A program made the translations under genes and the position numbers. The notes under the pieces were generated by a model. That model was given only the letters and a program-made list of their open reading frames with translations. It searched no databases and was not told the origin of the DNA. Positions 1 through 12,439 of a stretch of 64,000 bases of DNA are shown piece by piece. The DNA is from Apostichopus japonicus (lineage: Eukaryota > Echinodermata > Holothuroidea > Aspidochirotida > Stichopodidae), in NCBI RefSeq assembly GCF_037975245.1, contig NC_092571.1, forward strand, positions 16,923,917 to 16,987,916, in the 5' to 3' direction. The stretch's first letter is position 1; each line of letters begins with the position of its first letter.

Positions 1-2219
1 AGGACAGAATTTGAACTACTGCAATAGCAATGGTCATCTTTTAGCAAAGAGTATTGGCATATCAAACTTATATCTATATGGTCACACAAATTTTGTTAAA
101 GTGGCCAAAGGTTTCACGTTTACATAAAACAAGCAATTTAGCTATTCTTCACTGACGTGAGGGTCTCAGATCAGGTCGATAGGTAGACCGGGGAGGGAGG
201 GATGCTTGATCTCCAGCAGGGTATCTGATAGGGATCTGATCCTCTGCTCAAGATCAAGTTCCTATTGTTCAAGCTCCCCCACTCAGGATCTGACCCAAAC
301 ATTTTAGTCCTCCTTTCTGGGGAGATCAGATCGAACGCTGGGAGATCAAAATTAACAAACTAAGCTTGGTGGATCGTGGCGGGACCCGAGATCACGATGC
401 CATATGAGGACGACGACGTCTTGTCCTTTTCTTACCACACGCCACTATAGTATCTGTTACAAAGGGTGCATATACAACTGTATTTGTGGAGACAACAACT
501 TGACTTGCTGTAACCTCCAAAACTGTTTTGTTGATCACCTGGTTGAGGATCCAAATTTGGGACATGTAAATGATAAAAGTGGAGTGCAATGTTTTTGGTC
601 TAATTTGGAAAGGTATAAACAGATCCAAAGATGAAGTGCAAAACACTTAACATTGCATGGATTCATGTCTGTGGAAGATGTTTGTTCAACTTACAGCCTG
701 TAATATATCCCAAGATATCTTTAGTAGCTGCCATAAAATGTCTGAGATTTCCCACAAAACAAAGATGATATCTTGGAACAAATATAAACAATCACGCTAG
801 TGGTTGTATATTGTTCCAATGGTGAAATGCACCAACAGTTAATGGATATTCATTCCCTAGCAATTAAAGTAGATCTTTAGAATTATACTAAGTACTGGCT
901 ATTAAATTGTATCCAGAGTCGTTATTTTTTTTATGGTAGCCGCGGGGCTATTACCAGAGAGAATTAATACCTACATAGTTTTACTGGTCTTCATTAACGT
1001 ATGATTTAGTCATACTTTTCGTATGGAACGCTTTGGAATTGGATGTGCGTATGACAATGTTGAACTTCTTGAAATGGCCGGGCCAAAGAAAATATTGTCA
1101 AAAATGTACATGGTCATGATAGTGTGAGTTAACATTGACTATACACAATAGTATTGACAAAAATTAGAAAATTTCTATGGCCAGTACGTCATCAATGAAA
1201 GCTGCCACTGTGGACTTCAATGTCTTATTGGCCTTGACCATTTGAACACTTTTCACATGATTCCTTTATCCAGAAACTCAATTGTGATGACTATTGTAGA
1301 TATGCAGCAAACATGACTTTTCTGTTTTGATTGCAATATGACATTGAAGTACAACTTCGAAGTAGATTAGCTCTTAGAAAGCTGGTACAACAACATTTAC
1401 ATTATTGCATGCCCCAGGGATCTTATAGGTAAAGAGGAGGGTTTGTCATATCGTAATTGCTGTATGAGGTGTGCATGCAGCAGGCAATACTGCAGTACAG
1501 GTTTTAGAAACCTTAAAACCGACTCAAGTACGTAGTTTAAAAAGGGGAAGGAAAAAGTGTTCCAACCCTTTTCAAATGTTAGGACATTTCATAAACCAAA
1601 AGTTCAGCGTTGGTTTCTCACTATTCAGACTGAATATACATATGCCAAAACAACACTTGATGGACTCTTTTAAAAAATTTGAAATTTAGTCAAGCGTATT
1701 AACCGCCCAATCAGTTAAGCACTAGTTTGTATACCATATCAGTAATGAACATATTCGGTCCATTTTACCAGTTGTCTAGGCAACAAAGGAGATTCGTGAA
1801 TGTAAGATATTGTCATGGTCGATTGTACAAAATTGGAAAATAATCAAAAGTCCTGAAGAAGTGCGATGACGTTATGCCATTCAAGTAGTAATAATCTAGT
1901 AAACATGCCGTGAAAATTTCAATTTAAGGTACGAACAGTGTGAGTCAAAACAAAATAATTGCGAAAATGATTGCACAGTGGTACGTACGCATACACAGTT
2001 ATTGTGATAGAGTTCAGTGTGTACAGTGAGTGCGCATTCATGCATGGTTAGACATGCTTCACCGCTTCCATGCAACATGTCTCTGTAAGTTTGAAGATAA
2101 AAATGCAACGTATACAAACATTCGGCTAAACTATAAAAGTTCTCCCAAAGTGGTTTGGAGGTTCAGTCTGCACAGTAAACAAATATAATGCTATTTATTG
2201 CTAACATTAAATAACTATA
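1..2219. other. Left edge: no gene seen
   Basis: Only short open frames without domains. A patch at 130-360 repeats GATC/AGATCA words loosely, but no clear unit. Confidence 0.5.
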
Positions 2220-3165
2220 TCTTGCATACATCATGAACTTCTAGTTTATATCCTGTATGTCTTATGTCTCTAGTATCACGTAGAGTAAATGTCATCCATG
2301 TAGATTACCAACAGGAAATATTTCCTGTACGTCCATAACCTGTAGTTATATACTGCATGTTCATTGACCATATCCTGCACATGTACTAACTACAGTAAAT
2401 TTCCTAGCCTACATATCCATCGCTCTGTGGTAATATCCTTAGTAACCATCGCCTACAGTAAATATATCCTTTATGACCATTACTCCCATGTGTAGTAAAT
2501 ATTCTACATGTCCGATATCTACAGTAAATACCCTACATGTCCGATATCTACAGTAAATACCCTACATGTCCACTACCTGCAGTAAATACCCTACGTGTCT
2601 ACTACCTACAGTAAATATGTCCTTCATGACGATTAATTGCCTATGATAACTAATCCAACATGTCCGTTGTATGGTAACCATCCTACATTTGCATTCCCAC
2701 AGTAAGTACTACCCTATGTATGTCCATTCCCAATTTGCAGTCAATATCTTGCTTTACACCGACAGTAAATCTTCTGCATGTCTATTACCTAGTGTAAATA
2801 TATATCCTGTCTGTCCAGAACCTACAGTAAATATCCTGCATATCTATTACCTACAGCAAATATATATCCTGTCTGTCCATGACCTACAGTAAATATCCTG
2901 CATGTCTATTACCTACAGTAAATGTATGTCCTGCATGTCCAGAACCTACAGTAAATATCCTGCATGTCTATTACCTACAGTAAATATATGTCCTCCATGT
3001 CCATGACCTACAGTAAATATCCTGCATGTCTATTACCTACAGTAAATATATATCCTGTCTGTCCAGAACCTACAGTAACATATAATGCATGGTCATTTCC
3101 TATGTACCCTGCACACACATTAACTTCATGTAAATATTTCTACCCGTCCATATACCTACCATTAT
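2220..3165. repeat. Minisatellite, ~31-bp unit and ~62-bp dimers
   Basis: Repeated CCTACAGTAAATATCCTGCA followed by TGTCTATTA or TGTCCAGAA. Units are regular from about 2500 to 3075 and degenerate toward both ends. Confidence 0.9.
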
Positions 3166-4653
3166 GTCCTGCACCATTGACATAGATCTATCAACTATAC
3201 ATACACGTTTGTACATCTGTTATACAGGCCGTGGTCTTTTAGAAATTTCAGGTCCGCTAAAAATCACACCCCTCAAGAAATTCAGGGGGTGCTTCAGATG
3301 TGCCAAAAATCACACTCCTCAAGATAGTTGGGTGTGCTGTTTTACATTTGTTTTGGTTACATAAAGGCTCTAAGATCACACTGAGGTGTAAGCAACACAA
3401 TAGCTGAGCTGGCAATGTTATGATTTATGCCCGGTATATTGACCATATTCCAAAGACTTTTCAATTCAAGAATGAGGTGAATTGATGACTGAATGACTGG
3501 AAAAAAGGTGTCTTTTATTTTTTTAAAGATTGATTTTTTTTAAAATCTTTTTCTTGTACCTCGCATGTTAAATCACATTGATCCACACTGTCATGTTAGG
3601 TGTGCGATTGCCTTTGATCGACCTTGCATGCACACCTCCGAAAGACAAGGCATGTGTTTATCTGCAGTATATAGGTTTTATATTTTACATTTTAGTTAAT
3701 AAGTTACTTTATGGACACAGACAATACTAATTCTTATGATTCTCATCGACCGAACCACAGTTTGGAAAGACTATATTTCTGTTCTATTAAGTGCTTTTTG
3801 TTTTCCTTCTCTTTTTGGAATTTCACTGAGTCTGGGAACATATACATATATCCCCTCCCCTCCCCAACCCACAACACCCCATCCCTCCCCCAACCTTTGT
3901 CATGCAAATCAGATAAGGAGGAAGGATATATGCAAGAAAACTTGGCTGTGTATGAATTCTTGCCATGAATGGTTGGCTATAGGCTCTCTACACAAACACA
4001 ATAGCCTGCTTTTGCAATGACCAATACATCAAAGTTCATTTCCTCCTTCTTTTGAATATTCAAATGATATAGGCTATGCTGAAAAAATTAACTTTCATTG
4101 GCTGATAGCATATTTGAATATTCATGACTGACCTGACAAAGGTGAGAAGGTGAAATCAGTTCAATACATGTATACATGTGCATGCCAACATCCAGGAATT
4201 GGAGATCATAGAACTTTGCAAAAAATCATAATAATTTGTTATTCAAAGTGTTTACCATATGGAATGGCGTGATAATCTTAAATCCATATGTCCATGTGCA
4301 TAGTTCGCAGTCAGACCAAGCGATGGAAAGACATCTTCAAGCCATGTCAAATAACTTACCCATGAAAGTACCGGAAAAAGTTTGCTCATAAATTTTCTCA
4401 CTTTTCACTTTCTTAGTGATTCATTTGACTTTAATACATATCCAATTCCTATCTATATGAATGAAATAATTTGCCTGATTGTTTTTTTCTTCAAATTATT
4501 GACTGCCTTGTTGAATCAGGAGAGAGTTTAGTCAATATCATAACCATGGCAACGCTGTAAATGTTGAAATATTGCAAAATTTTGTTACTATTACAATGTG
4601 CATGCACAAAGTGCAGGCGGTCTGCCAAATCAGATGATGAGTGTGAACATCTT

Positions 4654-4656
<3 letters not shown>
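3166..4656. other. No gene seen
   Basis: AT-rich DNA; an imperfect direct repeat of AAAATCACACYCCTCAAGA lies at 3259-3325. No coding signal recognised. Confidence 0.5.

Positions 4657-4710
<54 letters not shown>
4657..4710. repeat. (TA)n microsatellite
   Basis: TA tract directly abutting the 5' end of the truncated SINE copy. Confidence 0.95.
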
Positions 4711-4798
4711 GCGGAAGGCCCGTGGTTCGAATCCCGGTGGAGGCTGAAAGTTTTTTCACTGTTCTTGATTTTCCAACTCATTACGATTTTCATTTATA
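4711..4798 (+). mobile_element. 5'-truncated copy of the tRNA-derived SINE
   Basis: Begins GCGGAAGGCCCGTGGTTCGA and matches the full copy at 5042 from its anticodon-stem position to the tail, with one base difference in the T run after CTTGATT. Confidence 0.85.
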
Positions 4799-5041
4799 TA
4801 TATTCATTTGCCTTTGTCGTTTACCTCCATTGCATTAACATAAAGTCTGTTCAAAGTATCTCTTTCGAGATCCGGCTTTAGGAATCACAAATGATTTTGA
4901 GTTGGTTAGCATCATGTTTGATCTCTAGAGTAAGGCAAATATGTCACCAAAAACAGACCTAGTATTGTTCGATACAGGTGACAAACGCCTACAGTGGAAT
5001 TACGACCTTCCTTACCGGTTTCGAACCTCTTGACATACAAT

Positions 5042-5164
5042 CAGCGTCCATAGCCTAGCGGTTAGGGTGTCCGCGTACAGAGCGGAAGGCCCGTGGTTCG
5101 AATCCCGGTGGAGGCTGAAAGTTTTTTCACTGTTCTTGATTTCCAACTCATTACGATTTTCATT

Positions 5165-5170
<6 letters not shown>
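5042..5170 (+). mobile_element. tRNA-derived SINE
   Basis: The head has an A box (TAGCCTAGCGGTTAGGGTG) and a B box (GGTTCGAATCCC), as for RNA polymerase III. It folds like a tRNA: a perfect anticodon stem TCCGC/GCGGA around GTACAGA (would-be anticodon ACA) and six of seven acceptor pairs. The body continues for about 60 bp (GAAAGTTTTTTCACTGTTCT) into a (TA)n tail. A TTTTTT just after the head could stop pol III. A second copy 330 bp upstream shares the body, so it is a SINE and not a stand-alone tRNA gene. Confidence 0.82.
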
Positions 5171-5210
<40 letters not shown>

Positions 5211-5232
5211 TATATATATATGTATATATATG
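5171..5232. repeat. (TA)n tail of the SINE
   Basis: TA tract with GTA and GATA interruptions. Confidence 0.9.
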
Positions 5233-6150
5233 TACATTGACTATATCATATGCACAATGTTCTTCTAATTCACATTCGACAAAAACAAATTTGAGTAAAG
5301 CACCCAAATTCTATTCACACATTATTTATCCACGTCATTTTTTGTCCTGATTCTTTTATGCAAATTCAGCTATATTTTTTTACATTATTAAATGTAAGTC
5401 ATTTGAAAATAAAATTTCAAGAGTTGCCATGCAGCCTATCCCACCCCAACCCCTCCCTTCCCTCCCCTGGCTATGGCACTGCCTGACAACCTTATGATTG
5501 TGTGTGTTTTTTCCATAATTTGCATGAGGGATTTATCGTCCCTATAATCACAACCAGGTGCTATGAGGTACGGTTTGATATTTTGAATAACCCATTGAGT
5601 TCCTTTTATGTGCAAATAGGGAACTTCCCACATTCCTTTTGATTACGTTTCTGTTACATTCATGTAAGGAATTGTTAAGTCTAGGGAGAATAATATCCCG
5701 ATCAACAAGTTAGAATGCGAGCATACCAGATTATTTTAATACACTGGAAGTTTTTCAGTAAATGTATCCCAAATTGCCTTATAAATCATTAAAGTCAAGA
5801 TCAAGCTGGTTTTAATTATTCCACAACTGTCACAAGATGATCTGATCAGGACAGTGGTATACCTATACTTCCTACTTGTTTGCTTGGCAGCTGTATAACT
5901 GTATGTAAGGCTATACTTTAGTGTATATTAGGTTGCAATACATTGTGCCGTTCCAACCAAACCATGTTATTTTGCCTCTTTCAACCCCCCTCTCCCCATT
6001 GCCCCTGGTGTAAAGTCTTACAGGCTGTTCATCAAGATTGTCAACCACTATTAAATGTGCTCGAAAGTAAAAAAATTGGTGATTCATGTTCAAATTTCAA
6101 GATGGACAAGGTAAGATAGATGGAATAATGAAGGAAACAATTATGGATGG
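5233..6150. other. No gene seen
   Basis: AT-rich, short open frames only. Confidence 0.5.
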
Positions 6151-6151
6151 A

Positions 6152-7090
6152 ACGGGATCGGAACTAGTGACATCTGTATTACAGGCCCTGCACTCTACAA
6201 ACTGAGCTATACGGATTCCAACTAGTGACCTCTGTCTTACAAGTCATAGCTACACTCTACCAACTGAGCTATTCAGAATTCCAGATCTGAACTAGTATCA
6301 TCTGGGTTACAGACCCTACACTCTACAAACTGAGCTACAGTATATGGATTCCAACTAGTGACCTCTGTGTTACAAGCCCTAGCTACACTCTACCAACTGA
6401 GCTATTCATATTCCAACTAGTAACCTCTGTGTTACAAGCCCTAGCTACACTCTACCAACTGAGCTATCCAGATTCCAACTAGTAACCTCTGTGTTACAAG
6501 CCCTAACTACACTCTACCAACTGAGCTATCCAGATTCCAACTAGTAACCTCTGTGTTACAAGCCCTAGCTACACTCTACCAACTGAGCTATCCAGATTCC
6601 AACTAGTAACCTCTGTGTTACAAGCCCTAGCTACACTCTACCAACTGAGCTATCCAGATTCCAACTAGTAACCTCTGTGTTACAAGCCCTAACTACACTC
6701 TACCAACTGAGCTATCCAGATTCCAACTAGAAACCTCTGTGTTACAAGCCCTAGCTACACTCTACCAACTGAGCTATCCAGATTCCAACTAGTAACCTCT
6801 GTGTTACAAGCCCTAGCTACACTCTACCAACTGAGCTATCCAGATTCCAACTAGTAACCTCTGTGTTACAAGCCCTAACTACACTCTACCAACTGTGCTA
6901 TCCAGATTCCAACTAGTAACCTCTGTGTTACAAGCCCTAACTACACTCTACCAACTGTGCTATCCAGATTCCAACTAGAAACCTCTGTGTTACAAGCCCT
7001 AGCTACACTCTACCAACTGAGCTATTCATATTCCAACTAGTAACCTCTGTGTTTCAAGCCCTAACTACACTCTACCAACTGAGCTATCCA
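6152..7090 (-). repeat. Tandem array of 15 tRNA-like 62-bp units
   Basis: On the minus strand each unit reads ATAGCTCAGTTGGTAGAGTG, an intact tRNA D-arm/A-box, then a CTTGTAA anticodon-loop-like segment, then AGGTTACTAGTTGGAATC, a weakened T-arm/B-box. Period is 62 bp. The left-most unit (6152-6214) is the least derived and keeps AGTTCCGATCCCG. Acceptor stems are not present and the anticodon stem does not pair well, so these are pseudo-tRNAs. The loop would fit a Thr(UGU)-type source. Confidence 0.85.
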
Positions 7091-8389
7091 GCCCTTAGTT
7101 GGTGGTATGCAGCAGTCCCATAATAGATAGTTTCTTTCCCTGTCATTAGCCATAGTTACCTAGCATATACACCATGTAACCAGGGAACACACCCTTTGCA
7201 GTTTCATTCAGTATAATCCAGAAAGTGTCAGGGGGCGGATATCATGAACAATTTACTGTGCTTTTTATGTACATACTGTATAAACTATATACGCATAAAA
7301 CTTTTACTTCTGTAAAGTAAGATACTGTATATGTCTAAGTTGACAATCCTGAATCCATATCTCGGACATAAATGTCAGTCTGGCAGAGACTTGAGGAAAA
7401 CAAGTACTCATATCAATTCCTTCACCCCCCAAAACGACACTAAAAAGTACTGCAATATAAGCTCTTTGAAGGATTAAGTGTGACTCATCGCTCCCATACG
7501 TGAGCGCTGTGGATCAACGCGGTCAGGAAGATTGGACTGATCCATTCTGTTGCGGGTTTTTTTCTTTATATTGCTGTGACGCAAACTATTGCATTCTCAA
7601 TGTATATGGGAATTTGGGTAAAAAAAATACCAATAAATGTGTTTTTAAACTAATTTTGAGTTCTTAACAGTACAATAACAAATTTTAATACAATTACACA
7701 TAAACGATTAAACAGTGCGTAGTTACAGTCCCCTATACTAGGCGCTACCACGTGGGTGTCTTCAATAGCGTCTCTCGAGGTTGGGCTAGAAGGTCGATAT
7801 TTTCTAACGAAGACTCTCATTTGTTACCCCTAGGTCCGATTGAAAACTTGAACCAATCACAATAATTTTTATATGTACAGAATCTGTCACTCATTTGTAA
7901 TGCATATTCAATTTAGACAAAGAGGAGGGCCAGTGTTATAGTGACGCAATTGAACTTTCAAAAATGGGAGTTTCAAAAGCCACACGACACTACATGTTGC
8001 CATGTGTGTTTTACGTGTGACTTTTGGTTTTCAAAAGTTACGTATTTTTACATTTTTTAACCCCCAAAGTCCGATTGTGCCATGCTAAATAGAAACTAGG
8101 AAACAACAGAGATATGAAGAGATTTATTCCACCTTTCTAAAGATGTTTTAGACAAAGTGTAATGAAATGAGGAAAGAACTGTTATCAGTGAAGAAAAACA
8201 TGGCCTAACAGTAAGTCAACGAGGGGTGTGGGTAGTAACTGTCGTGACTTTCCGCCGCTGCACAAGGAAGAGCGCTAAGGAATTGATATGTTTGAAAACT
8301 TCAACAAAAGATTCGTTTGGATTTATAGTTTTGCTTGAAGTATTTCTCATGATAGAAAATACCAGGTGTTGGTACTCTCATCTCGTTAC
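7091..8389. other. No gene seen
   Basis: No exon, repeat or RNA gene recognised. Confidence 0.5.
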
Positions 8390-8757
8390 CAGATCCCCTC
8401 GTCGGCTCTGTGCCTGGTGACGATGAATGATTTGTAATGTAACCTTATAGAATGTCTCCCTTGAAAGAAGGTAACTGGATCAATTCCTAATGTATCAGAA
8501 AATCCTCAAAATGCCAGCACAAAGTTGACAGTTGTTTGAACATTTAAATATATTTAGTCAGGAGAAGAAAAAAAAAACACAATGCAGATCCCCTTCCCGG
8601 TTCTGTGCTTGACGACGATGAATGATTTGTATGGTCTTCCTTGAAAGAATGTAACTTAATCAATTCCTAATGTATCAGAAAATCTTCAAAATGCTAGCAC
8701 AAAGTTGACAGTTGTGAGAACATTTAAATATATGTAGTCAGGAGGAAAAAAGCGTAA
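8390..8757. repeat. Two-copy tandem duplication, ~197-bp unit
   Basis: GATCCCCT..CGGYTCTGTGC..GACGATGAATGATTTG starts at 8390 and again at 8586. Both copies share CAATTCCTAATGTATCAGAA and GCACAAAGTTGACAGTTGT, with small indels. Confidence 0.88.
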
Positions 8758-9734
8758 TGCTCTAATTATAGAATTAACCTAAATCAAATAACGTAGATAT
8801 AGATAATTCAACCTTTGTAACCCTTGCCGGGCAAAGTTTTAAGGTACTTGTTTTCTGGTTGTCTGTTCCTCTGACAACAGGGCCTTTTATTTTGGTTTGC
8901 CCAAAACAGGAAAGTTGGTTTTGTCCTGAATATGAATATAGCAAAGTAATGAAGACCAATATATATATCTGCACTATAGCAAGGACTCCCTAACTGCATG
9001 GGGTGCATGAACCCCCAGGGGGTGCGTACGTGAGTCCATCCCACTGGCTTTGCGGTGAGACGTTTCTGAAAGTCAAAACTAGAGTACTTTTTGTTGAACT
9101 AAAATCTGATATATTTTAGTAATGTACAAAAGTCGTACCTATCGACAAACTCTTTTGGTATTCCATACGCATATGTTGCCATAGTAGTACCGTACCGTTC
9201 CTGTGATAAATAACTGAATTATGAAACAGACACAGGCAGCATGAAATTGGTGAAGTTGGTGTACGCATGACAGTACGTCGTGAAGATAAAGAGCTGATCT
9301 GATCTTGAAGTTTCCAAATAAATATTTGTTCATCACTTGTTTTTTTCATTACAATATTACACTACGAACTTGATCTTTTACGAAGCACTGTTATGCTTAT
9401 TATGGTATAATAATGATTCAGATCGTGAACATTTGTTCCAGACCGAAGCTCAGTGGAAGCAAATGCAAAACTAACATGAGAGAATCAGGTTTTATTTGTC
9501 AAGGCCTCAAAATTCCAAGTTTGGGTAATTTTCACATGTTATGTGAACCTTGATGCATATGTAATCATCATGCATCATTCAGTGGACGTTTTCAACGAGG
9601 TGACCATTTAATGTAATATATCAGTCTATGTGATAGAGAGACATAACTGTCACGAACCGACCCGGTCAATAGCCTTGAAAAATGTCAAATCTTTACGAGA
9701 TGTCATAGATTTAATGTTCCTTCCCACATATATG
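8758..9734. other. No gene seen
   Basis: Short open frames only; nothing recognised. Confidence 0.5.
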
Positions 9735-9945
9735 TATTTTAGATCCTCCTGCAACAGGAACTCGCGAAGAAGCCATCATTGGCTTATCAAAGCCGCAAGC
9801 TGACCAAAGTCAGTCTCTTAGATTCATATTTAACGTCCATGATTATGAATTGTCAATTGTCAACAACTCTGTAACTAGACAACATACATTAATCTTGGAG
9901 TGACTCAAACTTGTTACCTTATGATTGAAAGGCACCGGCCGAAGC
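9735..9945 (+). repeat. Dispersed repeat, copy A
   Basis: Starts near TGTATTTTAGATCCTCCTGC, contains GAAGAAGCCATCATTGGCTT and ends near TTAATCTTGGAGTGA. The match to the 63.6-kb copy continues into GATTGAAAGGCACCG. Family not assigned; two reading frames are open for about 50 codons but show no domain. Confidence 0.8.
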
Positions 9946-10059
9946 CTTGGCTTGATCAAGTCTAATTATGACATCATCAAACCATATGTGTTTTGATGTT
10001 TCATCATTTACCTTAATTTATTACAGACAATGTCTCTTTTCTGTATATATGTATGTATG

Positions 10060-10213
10060 AATGTATTTTAGATCTTCCTGCAAGCAGGAACTTGCGAAGA
10101 AGCCATCATTGGCTTATCAAGCCGCAAGCCGACCGAAGTCAGTCTCTTACATGTTCATATTTAACGTCCATGATTATGAATTGCCAATTGTCAACAACTC
10201 TGTAACTGGAACT
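10060..10213 (+). repeat. Dispersed repeat, copy B (3' shortened)
   Basis: Same family as 9735-9945 and same strand, 330 bp away. It lacks the final TTAATCTTGGAGTGA portion. Confidence 0.8.
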
Positions 10214-10505
10214 GTATTTGAATATTGTTTTTGCACATGCTGAATGTGAAACTTGAAACCTCTTAAAAATTACCTCACTGATTATAATGATGGTACTGGT
10301 TTCAGTTTCAATGCTGTTAAAATTCTACTTACCAAAATACCGCTAGAAAAAAAACAAAGAGATTGTAATTTGGTTTCATATCCCGGCATGGCATTATATA
10401 TCATGACATCCAAAGTTTACAAGCTGGCAGTTCCCCATGACGAGACATTTAAACTAGGGTATCTCACTAACTTGTTTGTTTCGTGGTGTCATTCTTTACA
10501 ATGCG
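10214..10505. other. No gene seen
   Basis: An open + frame of 91 codons (10253-10528) has no recognisable domain. Confidence 0.4.
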
Positions 10506-10513
10506 TCTCTGTC

Positions 10514-10875
10514 CAGGGGCGTATTTAGACATGTGGAGGCCCGTGGGCAATCTTCAGTAGTGGAGGCCCACAGCACCCCAGTGATCGCCGTCATGGGGGA
10601 GGGGTGTCCCCCTCCCCTTTGGTTTTTTGTTGTTGAATAATTAAGGGTGCTTAGATGCAAAATGGTGCAGTAGTTTGTGATTTTTGAAGTAAATTTATGT
10701 TCAAGAATTTTCATTACGGTATGTAAGCCTGTTTGCCTGCCCAATTTTCAGTATACAAGTAAACAGGTTGCTACCACCTCTCTCGGTACAAATGAACAGG
10801 TTGCTACCACATCTCTTATGCTACCACATCTCCATGGGCAACTGCCCACGTTGCCCATTCCTAAATCCGGCGCTG
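10514..10875. mobile_element. hAT-like MITE with perfect 8-bp TSD
   Basis: Begins CAGGGGCGTATTTAG and ends CTAAATCCGGCGCTG (imperfect TIR). Flanked on both sides by TCTCTGTC (10506-10513, 10876-10883). 362 bp, no transposase. Confidence 0.88.
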
Positions 10876-10883
10876 TCTCTGTC

Positions 10884-11699
10884 ATACATAAGACGAAGAC
10901 GATGGCTGCAATTTATGTACCGCTTTGACTCAATACAGAACATAAAACTTGAGATTCCCGATGCCGTAGTGATGTGCATGTGTTTGAAAATTGAAGCTGC
11001 CGACCGGTTTTAACGATACTTTTTTCTTGACGCTTTTAATACATATCTTTTCCTTCTTGTTATATCTTTCAGATTCCTACCAGTGCCTGGGACTGAGGCT
11101 AGACACTGGAAACTTAAAAGGGGAAGAAAAAAGACTTTGACAGTACTTGATCATGTTTATTAACTTCACAGGTCTTTGACATGTGTAATGTGCCTGTTTG
11201 TCTGTACATATAGAGCAACAGCCATTGCACAGACTTTGCATAGGCTAAACAAAATAAGTTCTATGTGCAATATATATTATTAAGCTATCGTATTTTCGAT
11301 CATTTTTGTACAGTCATTCATTTTGACGGGTGTCTCAGGAGGCACGGAATTAGAGCTTTTAATATAGTTTTTGGAACTGACTTGAAATCATGCAAAGTAA
11401 AGTTTACTGTAAAAGGAATTTTTTTAGGGGGGGGAGGTGGTAGAGGGGGGGGGAATTGCCAGTTTGCCCTTTGTATGGGATTAATTCTATAAACCCAAGA
11501 AAGCGTCCTGGTGACACATTGAATCATGATTACTTGATTAAATTTTTATTTGGTGAATATTTGGTGGGTTTTATTATCGTTTAAACCTACTTTGAGCAAC
11601 ATGCAACTCAGTTGGTTTAGGTAAAAACATCTTAAAATGTTGAAATATTGGTGGATTTTAATTGTTTTTTTTTTAAATAGCTGCTTTTTCATCTCACCA
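10884..11699. other. No gene seen
   Basis: A pyrimidine tract ending in CAG at about 11070 is followed by a short open stretch that soon stops. A G-rich run lies at 11428-11452. Nothing supported. Confidence 0.45.
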
Positions 11700-11769
11700 T
11701 TTGATCAGTACAATATGGCTCACCCAGGTAGACAGACTCACTCAACCCCATAAAGAGGTGGGTGACATC

Positions 11770-12025
11770 CCTGTGTTCCGACGTCTCTATGTTCCGACAT
11801 CTCTATGTTCCGACAAAAAGAACAAATTCGGAGCAATTTTTTTTAATCCGAAAATTTCCATTTTCCATTTTTTCGGACCAATTTTTTTTTGGGGGTACTT
11901 AATTGTTTGGTCCCAAAATATGTTGGTCAAAAAAAATGTTGGTCGAAAAAAATTATGGTCCGAACAATTTGGTCAGAAAACAAGTTGGTCACAAAAAATG
12001 TTGGTCCCAAAAAATTGTGGTCCAA
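11770..12025. repeat. Degenerate tandem repeat
   Basis: First TGTTCCGACRTCTCTA repeated, then a loose ~17-bp unit of TTGGTC plus A-run plus ATG/TTG (for example GTTGGTCAAAAAAAAT). Confidence 0.75.
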
Positions 12026-12439
12026 AAAAATTCCTGTTTTTGTTTGACTTACACGTATCGTATTTTCTCCTTCAGTTGCTATTAAGTGTGTTAGGTAGAT
12101 AAACCTATTGAAATGAATGATATTATGTGACCAGGCACACTATAGGCTATAGGCTAACTGCTTGATCATCTGATTAATCGATTCCTGCTAACTTAAGGGA
12201 GCAATGTGTAGTACACAGTTGTGTCAATATTTAGTTGGCAATACTGGGAGCCAAACTGATACTATAAAATTAAGAATTAAGTTCATATATAGTTGCACTG
12301 TAAATATAGGCCACGTGTACATAAACACTTCTATCTTTTAATAGAATGTATTGCATAAGATTTGTAATTACCATACCACATGCATATTCATAAGTACAGA
12401 GTTGTTTTATTGTACTAGTTAAGTTTTCAACAAATGAAT

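Noticed and set aside
5042-5114. Functional tRNA gene with anticodon ACA
   Set aside because: A second copy shares the non-tRNA body, the T stem has mismatches, and ACA is not a usual cytoplasmic anticodon; a SINE fits better.
6152-7090. Cluster of functional tRNA genes
   Set aside because: The 62-bp period is too short for a complete tRNA, with no acceptor stems and weak anticodon stems.
11071-11150. Acceptor-like CTTTCAG followed by a short frame containing Y-Q-C-L-G
   Set aside because: Stops within 23 codons, no donor in phase, and far upstream of other Ig sequence.
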